This document shows, in pieces, positions 1 through 8,100 of a stretch of DNA of 9,623 bases (the first letter of the stretch is position 1; each line of letters begins with the position of its first letter). The position numbers and the translations under genes are program-made. The stretch comes from Bacteroidales bacterium UBA2559 (GTDB lineage: Bacteria > Bacteroidota > Bacteroidia > Bacteroidales > Bacteroidaceae): NCBI GenBank assembly GCA_002340405.1, contig DDLZ01000154.1, forward strand, positions 1-9,623, read 5' to 3'. The notes below the pieces were generated by a model. That model did not search any database. It saw only the letters and a program-made list of their open reading frames with translations, and was not told the DNA's origin.

Positions 1-861
1 CTGGCTGATCTGGTTAGGCATAAGGCCTGAAAAGATGGCGTTTCGGGAATACTGGGTAGCCGTTGGCAAAATGCTGTAATAGAGGTTCTCTTCAATGGTA
101 AAAAGTTCGGCCAGTTCTGCTCCGAGCACTCTCCACTGGTCGTATCGAAGATTGTCCATAACTACAAGAAATAGTCCTTCGCCGGTGTCAAGAGCAGGGA
201 ATACAAACTTTTTGAACAGGTCTGGACTCATGACAGGGGCCTTATCACGGTCGGCCATCCAATCCATGTAGTTGCGTTTGATGAACTTGGCGAAAGCGGC
301 GTTGGCCTCGGCTTTTTGAGTTGTAAGTATCTCATGCATGCTGCTATCTGCCTCTTTCAGCTCCAGTTCCCAGTAAACCAACTGACGGTAAACATCTATC
401 CAGTCCCTGGCTGTCATGGAATCGGATATCTGCATGCTCAATTTGCCGAAACTCTCGCGATAGCTGCGGTCAGTCTCGGCAGTGACGATGTCGCGCTTGT
501 GGATATTTTTCTTCAGTGAGAGCAGTATCTGGTTTGGATGTACCGGCTTTATCAGGTAATCGGCAATTTTGGAGCCGATGGCCTGGTCCATTATATTCTC
601 CTCCTCACTCTTTGTAACCATCACTACAGGCAGGTTGGGGTCTATGTCTTTGATGTGGGATAGTGTCTCCAGACCACTCATGCCCATCATGTGTTCGTCA
701 AGCAGTACCAGGTCATAGCTCCGGGTTTGACACTTCTTTATGGCATCCGGTCCGTTGGTTACGGTATCTACCTCATATCCTTTGCTTTCAAGGAACAGAA
801 TGTGTGCTCTGAGCAGGTCAATCTCATCATCGACCCAAAGCAATGTTCCATTTTTATTCAT
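1..861 (-). CDS. porX: PorX-like response regulator with PglZ domain (partial, 3' end outside window)
   Basis: The first 287 residues are visible and the C-terminus is cut by the window edge. A receiver domain spans about residues 5-125: acidic pair D11/D12 in LLWVDDE, phospho-acceptor D55 in LVLLDEHMMGMSG, T83, and K105 in LIKP. A linker of roughly 80 residues with a conserved RNYMDWMADRDK block follows. The start of a PglZ domain (alkaline-phosphatase superfamily) is then seen as LVVMDNLRYDQW (about 232-243) and ILPTATQYSRNAIFSGLMP. The Asp of VMDN is a likely metal ligand and a Thr of TATQYSR the likely nucleophile, by family analogy. In Porphyromonas and Flavobacterium, PorX is the cytoplasmic regulator of type IX secretion, partnered by the kinase PorY and sigma factor SigP, and its PglZ domain acts on oligonucleotides. 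The ATG at 861 overlaps the end of the upstream sprE/porW gene by 8 bp. An in-frame ATG at 867 would add two residues and is possible. The family call is firm. The T9SS role here is inferred, because PorX homologues also occur in relatives lacking full T9SS. Confidence 0.93.
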   Translation of the reverse strand, partial: MNKNGTLLWVDDEIDLLRAHILFLESKGYEVDTVTNGPDAIKKCQTRSYDLVLLDEHMMGMSGLETLSHIKDIDPNLPVVMVTKSEEENIMDQAIGSKIADYLIKPVHPNQILLSLKKNIHKRDIVTAETDRSYRESFGKLSMQISDSMTARDWIDVYRQLVYWELELKEADSSMHEILTTQKAEANAAFAKFIKRNYMDWMADRDKAPVMSPDLFKKFVFPALDTGEGLFLVVMDNLRYDQWRVLGAELAELFTIEENLYYSILPTATQYSRNAIFSGLMPNQISQ

Positions 862-3667
862 ATTCATGGTCTTCTTCTTCAAAAAGGGTTGTTCCGTCAA
901 TCTCTATTTCAGGTATTTTCAGGAAATATTCCTGATAGAACTCCTGATAGTCGTCAAAGCTGTAATGGCTGAACAGAAGTTTAAGGTTGGACTCCGTTAT
1001 CACAAGAGCCTTCAGACCTTCGAGTTTTGCCGCCATCGTAGCATCGGAATAGAGGCTGCGGCTATAGAAGTAGGCTTCGTCAAAGTTCATGAAATCACCG
1101 ACTTTCAGCATCTCTATGCCTTGTTCCGATTCGAAACTCATCTCGAAGTTACGCATCATGTAGTTGGTGAAGTTGTAACGCGCCATCTCAAAGAGCAGTT
1201 GGTTCTTGTCCAGCTCACCTTCGGGCCACGCCAGCAGGAACAGGAACGACTGATATCTGTCATCGCTGAATTCGGGCAATACCGAATCGGAAGGCAGAGC
1301 GTCAACTCCCGCATCGCTGCGACGCGACCATATTGATACGAATGATGTCGATTTGAGGATCTTGCCATCCTGCACACCCTGTGCTATTAGGCCGGCCAAC
1401 TGACTGATCTCATTTTCGGGGTATTCATTTACTATATTTCGCATCCCTTCAAGGAAGGCATTGATATCGCCGTTCTGTAGCCCGACGGCCGATTCGATAA
1501 AGAGGAATTTGGCTCTGTGTGCTCCAAGAGGATATTTTGTTGCCGAAATTTCGCAGTTCCTGTAAACCAGTGCATTGTCGCCTTCCTTAAATGCCGTGTA
1601 GGTCTCGGCATAGAGAGAATCTTCCCTCTGCTTGCCGTATTTTACGTTATCGATGTAATCAGGGTCACAGACCATTACGGTAAAGGGACTTTTCGGGAAC
1701 ATCCTGCTCATCATGTTACGGCAACTGTCTGCCATCTCCGGTCTCTCCCATAGAGAATACATAAGGAAGAGATTGTAAAGGGCATCGTCGGCTTCGTCGG
1801 AATCCGGGTAGCTGACAACTATCCGGTCAAAACTCTCCTCTGCTTTCTCATATTCGGTCAGGCGGTCTTTATATAAGATCCCGGCACCAAGCAGAGCCTG
1901 TGATATAAGGCGGTCTGATTCGGCTTTTTGCTCATCGGTAAAAGGGATCTGTTGCAGATAGTATTCACGTTTGCGGGGGTCTGTCTCAGGCACATCTTGA
2001 ACCATCAGGGAGTCTGATGTTTCGCCGGGGAAGTCCGTAAGCAGACCTGCGGGCGAAGGGGCGGCATCTGCCGGGTCCTCTTCGCTTTCTAAAGCGGCAA
2101 GTACGGTCTTGTTACGGCGACGCCAGTTATCCTCAAATTTGCGTTCACCCCACTTTTGCTTAAATGTTTTCTTGCCATTGGCTACGGTTACAGGGTTATA
2201 GAAATACCAGTCATTGCCTCCCTGCTGCATACTCCCGGCAGCCGGTTCTGTCTCTATTTCGGCTCCGGCGGCCTCTTTCTCCTGTTGCAGCCGCTCCTCT
2301 TCTGCACGCTTCTCCTCTTCCTCAAACTCTTTAATGACTTTGTCTATAATCTCCAGGATTTGCGGTTCAGGCAGATGTGAGAGCCGTTGCAGGCTGTCTT
2401 GCAGAATGATGGTTCCGGTATGCTCTGACAGTTCGTCCAACACCTCCGACCGGAGTTTTATTATCTGATATCTTTTATGGGATGTGTCAATCATGCCAAT
2501 AGCCTTGGAGTAGCACTTGCCGGCATTTTGGTAATCGCCTGTTTCCCAGTAGAGGTCAGCCATAGTGAGCAGCAGTATCCCTTTTTCAGGAGAAGCTGCG
2601 GTATTCTTCGCCGCTCCCGTTTCGTATAGTTCAAGCGCTTTGATCGTATCGTTCAGAGTGAGGAACAGGTTGCCTTTTGCATAATAGATCTGATCCAGTT
2701 TTTCCCTGTTGTTGGGGTCCCGTTCCATACGGCTCAGTTTTTTCAGCAGCCTGTTCACGTCACCGCTTCCTGCCATGGTCACAGTCTGTCGGATACGTGC
2801 CTGAAACTCCATGTCGTAAGGAGGACTCATACCGATAACTTTTCCGAACATGTCGTAGGCTTGAGAGTTGCGACCCGTAGCATGGTAAAGCTGGGCCAGC
2901 AGATATCTTTCACGTAACTTTTGAGTTTTGCTCACTCCTTTCCGAGCTATAGACTCTTCCAGCAGAGGGATGCTCTCTTCAATACGTTCTTGACGCAGCA
3001 GATGGGATGCTTTTCTGGCATTGTATTCGCGTTGCTGTGAAATATTCAATTTTCCCTGACCTGAACGTTGGAAGAGTTCATCGGCTTCATAAAACCATCC
3101 AAGTTCGGAATAGCATTGTGCCATCTTATATTGTGCCTCAGAGACTATCTGGGGTTCATCGAAGAAGAGTCCGCTAATGTAAGAATAGGTACCTGCTGCC
3201 TCCAGAAACTCTCCTTTTTGCATCTGCGCATCGGCCATGAGCAGCCAAGCACGCCATAGGAACGGGTTATACTCCTTTTTCTCCATCCAACGTCTGTCGG
3301 CTTCGCTTAGTGTACCCTGCTTCTTTTTTGGCTTAGCGCTTATGGAGTGGAGTTTTATTGATTTCTGCGACTTTTCAATGGCAACATCATAATCCGATTT
3401 GCCCAATTCGCGGGCTTTGGGGTCACTGTACGAATAGAGTACCAATGTTTCGCTCAGAATGTCTTTTATACCCTTCTCCTGAGCGTCTTGTGCTCTCAGG
3501 AAAGCTTCATGACCGTTGAACCAGACATTGTATTTGGTAACGGTCCCATGATAGAAACGTGTCAGGGCGGTGTTGTTGGTTGTGGAGCATCCGGACAGGG
3601 AAGCCAGTACCGGCAGAGATGCCAGAACCGCTATTATCCCCTTGCGTTTGCACCGCGAATCATTCAT
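854..3667 (-). CDS. sprE: SprE/PorW-family TPR lipoprotein
   Basis: This is a 937-residue predicted lipoprotein. The N-terminus is basic, followed by a hydrophobic stretch and a lipobox LSGC with the acylated Cys at residue 27. Just after it comes a conserved block with FYHGTVTKYNVWFNG (about 38-52). Helical TPR-like repeats occupy about 150-280, 325-395 and 585-760. An acidic, charged coiled coil (EFEEEEKRAEEERLQQEKEA) covers about 436-470 and precedes a conserved WYFYNP...WGERKFEDNWRRRNK block (487-520). The C-terminal segment LLFEMARYNFTNYMMRNFEM (824-843) is also family-typical. SprE (Flavobacterium) and PorW (Porphyromonas) are outer-membrane lipoproteins facing the periplasm that are required for type IX secretion or gliding. 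The ATG at 3667 is preceded by purine-rich GAGAGAAGA and lies 8 bp after the upstream stop. The 3' end overlaps porX by 8 bp, suggesting translational coupling. I am sure of the lipoprotein/TPR nature and fairly sure of the family. Confidence 0.88.
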   Translation of the reverse strand: MNDSRCKRKGIIAVLASLPVLASLSGCSTTNNTALTRFYHGTVTKYNVWFNGHEAFLRAQDAQEKGIKDILSETLVLYSYSDPKARELGKSDYDVAIEKSQKSIKLHSISAKPKKKQGTLSEADRRWMEKKEYNPFLWRAWLLMADAQMQKGEFLEAAGTYSYISGLFFDEPQIVSEAQYKMAQCYSELGWFYEADELFQRSGQGKLNISQQREYNARKASHLLRQERIEESIPLLEESIARKGVSKTQKLRERYLLAQLYHATGRNSQAYDMFGKVIGMSPPYDMEFQARIRQTVTMAGSGDVNRLLKKLSRMERDPNNREKLDQIYYAKGNLFLTLNDTIKALELYETGAAKNTAASPEKGILLLTMADLYWETGDYQNAGKCYSKAIGMIDTSHKRYQIIKLRSEVLDELSEHTGTIILQDSLQRLSHLPEPQILEIIDKVIKEFEEEEKRAEEERLQQEKEAAGAEIETEPAAGSMQQGGNDWYFYNPVTVANGKKTFKQKWGERKFEDNWRRRNKTVLAALESEEDPADAAPSPAGLLTDFPGETSDSLMVQDVPETDPRKREYYLQQIPFTDEQKAESDRLISQALLGAGILYKDRLTEYEKAEESFDRIVVSYPDSDEADDALYNLFLMYSLWERPEMADSCRNMMSRMFPKSPFTVMVCDPDYIDNVKYGKQREDSLYAETYTAFKEGDNALVYRNCEISATKYPLGAHRAKFLFIESAVGLQNGDINAFLEGMRNIVNEYPENEISQLAGLIAQGVQDGKILKSTSFVSIWSRRSDAGVDALPSDSVLPEFSDDRYQSFLFLLAWPEGELDKNQLLFEMARYNFTNYMMRNFEMSFESEQGIEMLKVGDFMNFDEAYFYSRSLYSDATMAAKLEGLKALVITESNLKLLFSHYSFDDYQEFYQEYFLKIPEIEIDGTTLFEEEDHEYE

Positions 3668-3675
3668 TCTTCTCT

Positions 3676-4095
3676 CTATAAGATTTCATTCATCATGGAG
3701 ATACACTCCTCTTTCAGTTGGTCGGGCAGCTCCACCTCTCTTATCTGAAGGCATCCGACCCAATCACGTACCTCCTCCTGACGCATTGTGTAGAGCACGT
3801 ATCTGAACTCTTCGACCTCAATTTCGGTATATGAATCCGATGACCTGCCGTGGAAACGGTCCAACTCCTCGTCGTCAAAATAGTTCTTATCGTTTGATTT
3901 CAGGTCAAGCTTTTCACATACGATATGTTTGCCGCAACAGCCCGAGGGGTTGCCGCCCGTTTGAGCAACTTTATCCTTTGTAATAACTGAATTGGTCTGA
4001 TTATTATTGCGTCTTTTGTTCCATATGACAATATAATAGAAAGCAAATAATAGAAGTAAGGTTACCGCACAAATGATAAATATAATGTTGTCCAT
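3676..4095 (-). CDS. small single-pass membrane protein with CCGxHxxC motif, unknown function
   Basis: This 139-residue protein has one hydrophobic helix (about residues 3-24), then the basic anchor NKRRNNN, which predicts a short N-terminal anchor and a cytoplasmic C-terminal domain. A Cys/His cluster GCCGKHIVC has C53, C54, H57 and C60, which could bind metal or form disulfides. The second half carries a conserved-looking acidic motif NYFDDEELDRFHGR (71-84), then a helical segment with EEVRDWVGCLQIREVELPDQL. I recall similar small proteins in Bacteroidales, sometimes loosely named phospholipase, but I see no lipase motif and do not assign that activity. It heads the unit with sprE/porW (8 bp downstream) and porX, so a role in assembling or regulating that system is a reasonable inference only. 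There is no signal-peptidase site, so it probably stays anchored in the inner membrane. Confidence 0.8.
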   Translation of the reverse strand: MDNIIFIICAVTLLLLFAFYYIVIWNKRRNNNQTNSVITKDKVAQTGGNPSGCCGKHIVCEKLDLKSNDKNYFDDEELDRFHGRSSDSYTEIEVEEFRYVLYTMRQEEVRDWVGCLQIREVELPDQLKEECISMMNEIL

Positions 4096-4117
4096 CGTTT
4101 TTGCATCTTATTTGACG

Positions 4118-4125
4118 CGAATATA
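4118..4125 (-). promoter_or_regulatory. possible -7 element for the small-membrane-protein/sprE/porX unit
   Basis: The minus strand reads TATATTCG, one mismatch from the Bacteroidota -7 consensus TAnnTTTG, in the only space left between the tRNA terminator and the ATG at 4095. It would start transcription near 4111. I find no TTG at the usual ~20-bp distance upstream, where the terminator stem lies instead, so this is a weak call. Confidence 0.3.
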
Positions 4126-4128
4126 CAA

Positions 4129-4168
4129 AACAAAAAGTGAATCCCTGTTACCGGATTCACTTTTTGTT
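4129..4168 (-). terminator. strong intrinsic terminator after tRNA-Pro
   Basis: A perfect 16-bp inverted repeat (4129-4144 and 4153-4168) encloses an 8-base loop. On the minus strand the 3' arm is GGATTCACTTTTTGTT followed by TTG, giving a U-rich end 5 bases after the tRNA. The A-rich/T-rich arms make it potentially bidirectional, but no plus-strand gene needs it. It should insulate the downstream three-gene unit from tRNA transcription. Confidence 0.85.
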
Positions 4169-4172
4169 CCAG

Positions 4173-4248
4173 TCGGGGTGACTGGATTCGAACCAGCGAC
4201 CCCACGCCCCCCAGACGCGTACTCTAAACCGGACTGAGCTACACCCCG
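4173..4248 (-). tRNA. tRNA-Pro (anticodon GGG)
   Basis: A full cloverleaf of 76 nt can be drawn by eye. The acceptor CGGGGTG pairs with CACCCCG without mismatch. Positions 8-9 are TA. The D stem is GCTC/GAGT with loop AGTCCGGTTTA. The anticodon stem is CGCGT/GCGTG with two G-U pairs, around a loop CTGGGGG that has U33 and anticodon GGG. The variable loop is GGGTC, and the T arm is GCTGG-TTCGAAT-CCAGT. The discriminator is A and CCA is not encoded, so CCA must be added by nucleotidyltransferase. GGG reads proline codons CCC and CCU. The alternative folding with anticodon UGG leaves a G-G mismatch and C at position 33, so GGG is preferred. Confidence 0.95.
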
Positions 4249-4292
4249 CTGTAGGCTTTTAGCCTTTTATTTTCGGTCTTTCAAAACCGGCG

Positions 4293-4323
4293 CAAAGGTA
4301 TATGTTTTTGTCATAATATCCAA
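4293..4323 (-). promoter_or_regulatory. promoter of tRNA-Pro
   Basis: The minus strand has TACCTTTG (4300 down to 4293), a perfect TAnnTTTG -7 box. It is preceded after exactly 20 bases by TTG (4323-4321), the -33 element. The predicted start lies near 4286, giving a leader of about 38 nt before the mature tRNA. The leader contains a small GGCT-AAAA-GCC hairpin close to the RNase P cleavage site. Confidence 0.7.
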
Positions 4324-4338
4324 TTAATCCGGTTTTTT

Positions 4339-4830
4339 TCATTTTTTTGCCCTCTTGATTTTTGCTTTGACAGGTGATTTTTTTACTTGGGCATTAATGA
4401 TGGGTTGAAGGAGCATGAATGATTTCAAAGGCTTTGGGTCAATCTGGGCCATGGGAACGAGAGTTTCGTTTTCGTCATATTCAAAACCTATGAAATACAT
4501 GCTGAAAGGCTCCATCTGTTCAGTTGAGAATACTGTTGTAATAACATATTCTTTACCGGGTTTCAATTTGTTTTTTTTACATGCCAGTACCTGATGGCTG
4601 CGTTCGGGGTTGAACAATCTGATGTAAAGAGGACCTGTATAGGTGGTCTCGCCGTTATTGATGATGCTGAATATCACGTAACCTTCATCACCAACGGAAA
4701 GTCCATCCAAACCGATTTTAGGCTCGGATGTCAGCTTGATATCATCCCCGAAATTGGGGAACCTGAAAAATTGTGCATTGCAGACTGATACAAGCACAAT
4801 GGCGAAAAATAGGGATATTAGCTTTCTCAT
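4339..4830 (-). CDS. small secreted/periplasmic protein, unknown function
   Basis: The encoded protein is 163 residues from the ATG at 4830. It starts MRKLISLFFAIVLVSVCNAQ, a clear Sec signal peptide with probable signal peptidase I cleavage after CNA. The mature part has alternating hydrophobic strands, such as GDEGYVIFSIINNGETTYTGPLYIRLFNP and KPGKEYVITTVFS, resembling an immunoglobulin-like or CARDB-like beta-sandwich. The C-terminus is very basic (KKSPVKAKIKRAKK). A longer reading from the ATG at 4860 is rejected because that codon sits inside the likely -7 promoter box and would put a polar stretch before the signal peptide. I recognise no specific family. No SusD, enzyme or toxin motif is visible. 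It is transcribed toward tRNA-Pro with no clear intrinsic terminator of its own. Confidence 0.75.
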   Translation of the reverse strand: MRKLISLFFAIVLVSVCNAQFFRFPNFGDDIKLTSEPKIGLDGLSVGDEGYVIFSIINNGETTYTGPLYIRLFNPERSHQVLACKKNKLKPGKEYVITTVFSTEQMEPFSMYFIGFEYDENETLVPMAQIDPKPLKSFMLLQPIINAQVKKSPVKAKIKRAKK

Positions 4831-4853
4831 ATTTTTGTTTTTTAAGATATATA

Positions 4854-4861
4854 CAAACATA
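4854..4861 (-). promoter_or_regulatory. -7 promoter box of the secreted-protein gene
   Basis: The minus strand reads TATGTTTG, a perfect TAnnTTTG, ending 23 bp before the chosen ATG at 4830. Transcription would begin around 4847, leaving a leader of about 17 nt. No good TTG is present near -33, so the promoter may be weak or activator-dependent. Confidence 0.5.
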
Positions 4862-5123
4862 CGTAAAAGTTATTGAAATCCGTTTTAAAAATAGCAGGAA
4901 AAAATAGCAGCCGATTCAATGACTGTCAGCCGTCACGGCAGAGGTCGGGCTTTTCAATGAAAAGATCTTCGGTCAGTTCTGTTTTAACAGATTGTGTCCG
5001 AATAAAAAAATAAAAATGGGGTAACAAATCGTATCAGACTCTTAAACCTTTTTGTCTGCTTAGAGTCAAATTTCAAGACTGTATGATAATATTTTGTGAA
5101 GAATGACAGTCTAAACCGTAATA
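4862..5123 (+). promoter_or_regulatory. divergent intergenic region with several short inverted repeats
   Basis: About 290 bp lie between the two divergent start codons. I see no ORF or RNA gene. It holds perfect or near-perfect inverted repeats: GCCGT-C-ACGGC (4929-4939), CTTTTC-AAT-GAAAAG (4950-4964), TCTGTT-TT-AACAGA (4978-4991), GACTCT/AGAGTC (5037-5042 and 5062-5067), and AGACTGT/ACAGTCT (5076-5082 and 5106-5112). The last pair ends 11 bp before the ATG at 5124. A TAATATTTTG at 5087-5096 only loosely resembles a -7 box and I find no matching -33. The region probably contains the promoter and leader of the outer-membrane protein gene, but its elements cannot be assigned with confidence. 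Confidence 0.4.
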
Positions 5124-8100
5124 ATGAGAAAAGTCATCACTATACTAACTCTGCTGTTGACCTGTTTCGCTGTTTCTTTTGCTCAGAGTAACAATAATAC
5201 TCAGAGTAATAGTGCTCAAACCTGCAGTACTGCTCAGAGCGCTCAGAGTAGCACTAATGATAAGTCCGAGGAGACCGCAAAAAAGCCCGAAGAGACCAAA
5301 TTTACTTTGGACGGACGGGCCAATGTTAACGGTCGTATAGTTGACGGTTCCACAACCGAGGATATGCCTCAGGTGACGATACAACTTTTCAAGATGCCCG
5401 ATTCTCTATTTGTGCATGGAACAGTGACGGACAATGAGGGCTGGTTCAACATAAAAAAAGTACCTGTGGGTGAATACTTTTTGCGCTACTCATTCATGGG
5501 CTATAAGACTCAGGATTTTGATTTTAAGATTATAAGAGAAGACAGGGAACGCGCCATGGGTGTGTTCAGGATGTATGATGAGGCAATCATGCTTGATGAG
5601 GCGGTTATTGAAGATGCTCTGCCTCCGACTCAGATTGTTGAGGATACGTTGATGTATAACGTCAGCGCATTCCGCGTCCCTGAAGGATCGGTACTGGAAG
5701 AACTTATCAAGAGGCTTCCGGGTGTCGAAGTGGATGACGATGGAAATATTACCGTAAACGGCAAGACCGTATCAAGGATACTTGTGGATGGACAGGAATA
5801 TTTTGGAAATGACCGTCAGATGGCAACCAAAAATCTTCCGGTCAACATTATTCAGCGCATAAAGACCTATCAGCGTAAAAGCGATCTTGCCCGAATAACG
5901 GGAATCGATGACGGTGAGGAGGAGACGGTCATGGACTTGCAGATCAAGCCCAACATGCGTAAAGGCTGGCTGCATAATATCAATGGAGGAGTAGGTAAGC
6001 CCGTCGGGAACAACGATTACGGAGAGTGGCTCAAATATCTCTACTCAGGGCGTTATTCGCTGAACCGTTTTCAGGCCGATACTCAGTTTTCATTGAATGC
6101 CAATGCCCAGAATTCAGGTCGTGGCAGCGGCGTGAGCAATAGCGTACAGTTGGGCGTAAACTTCTCGAAGAATATAGGTGAACGTTACCCCCGACGACGC
6201 AATGAATTCCCGTTAGTCTTAGGTGGAAACATACGCTGGAACGGTTCCGATTCCAGGTCTATGAACGAATCCGAGTCCGAGACGTTTACCACGGATTACA
6301 CATCGGCATCGTTCAGGAACAACCGTTCGAACAGCAGCAGCGGTAACGGAAGCGTGAACGGTGATATGCGCATGGAGTGGCGCCCCGACACCTCTATCAA
6401 CATAATATTCAGGCCGAGTTTTCAGATTAGCAGGAACCACAGTAACTCTACAAGCGGTTCGGTCACTTTTAATACTGACCCCTACTTGGCGACCGATATG
6501 ATTGACATTCTTAACGAGTATCGTTTCCTTTCACAGGAGATTCTCGATTCGATTGGTGTCAATTCACAGATAAGTTCCAACCACAGTGAGGGCGGAAACA
6601 ATCAATTGAACGGTGAACTGCAGTTCAATAAACGTTTTACCGATGACGGTCGCAATCTGACATTCAGATTCACATACGCCAGCACCAACGGCAGAAGTAA
6701 AAGCTATTCTCATTCGGAGCAGATCTATTATCAGATGCATCAACGCGATACTATAATGAATCGTTACAATCTGTCTCCTACGGACAACAGTAACTGGTCG
6801 GGACGCGTTATGTGGAGTGAGCCGTTAGATTCGGGACGTCGCAATTTACAGATAAGTTATCAGGTTCAAGTAAGCAACCGTACCACAAATCGCGAGACAT
6901 ACGTTTTTCCTTCAACACTGGAGTTTGAGAATTGGGACGAGACCTGGTATATTCCTTATGAATTGGAGCAGTACCGCAATGATACTTTAAGCCGTACCGC
7001 AACCAATGTCTCCCGTAACCACACTTTTACCCTGCAGTACCGTCATAATACCGATAAGGCCAATTTTAATCTGGGAGTCAATTTTATGCCACAATATACG
7101 GGTATGGATAATTTCCAGTATATGGGACTTATAATAGGCGACACTTCACGGGTAGTTTACAACTGGTCTCCGACCCTGAGTTATCGTTACCGCTTTAACC
7201 GTCAGAAGAGTTTTCAGGTAACTTTGCGCTCCAATACCGGTCAACCCAGTATGGAGGATATGCTTGACATTGAAGATGACAGTAATCCCCTTAATATAAG
7301 AAAAGGCAATCCGGGACTGCTCTCGACACTGAGAAATACTCTTGGCTTTGACTATCAGAATTTTATTCAAGAGACCCAGAAGACTATAAATATGAGTATG
7401 TCGCTGGAGAACTCCTTGAGAAACATATCCCAGCGAACAGATTATGATCCCAAGACGGGTGTGTCAGTCACTCAACCTCAAAACATGGAAGGTTTCTGGA
7501 ATAACTGGAGTACAAGGGCTAACGTATCATTTAACCAGACTATTCCCAATAGTAAGTGGCGTTATTCCACCAGTGCCAACACCTCATACCGTCATCAGGA
7601 GAGTTATATGCGTACCGGAAGCATAGGAAATTATAATCCGTCTGCCGGATCGGGTGGCAGTGCCGTGTTGAGCACTACAAAGAGTATAGGTGTGGGGCAG
7701 AATGCTTCGGTCACATATCGTAATGATTGGCTTGAGGTAACTGCTAACGGTCGTTTTAATTACAACCATTCCGAGAACAATATGCGTCAGAACAGCAATA
7801 TGGATACATATACGTTCAGCTATGGAGGTCGTGCCAATGCCCGTTTACCCTGGAGAAATATCAATCTGGGAACCGACATCACAATGCAGAGCCGTCGCGG
7901 TTACAGTGGGTCATACAACAGGGATGACCTTATATGGAATGCAAACGCCTCCTTCAGTTTCCTTAAAGGAAATGCAGGAACACTTCAAATTCAGTACTAT
8001 GATATTCTAAATGATGAGACCAATGTAAACCGTACTGTCTCCACGACAGGACGTACCGATACCAAGAACACCAGTATTCACAGTTATATTATGGTGCACT

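Noticed and set aside
740..1336. A 198-codon plus-strand reading frame
   Set aside because: It lies antisense to the strongly supported sprE/porX genes, has no start context and no recognisable domain.
3676..4095. Naming the small membrane protein a phospholipase
   Set aside because: No lipase or phospholipase catalytic motif is visible in its 139 residues.
4173..4248. Reading the tRNA as tRNA-Pro(UGG)
   Set aside because: That register needs a G-G mismatch in the anticodon stem and C at position 33; the GGG register pairs fully and keeps U33.
4831..4860. Ten extra N-terminal codons on the secreted-protein gene
   Set aside because: They would put a polar stretch before the signal peptide and overlap the TATGTTTG promoter box.
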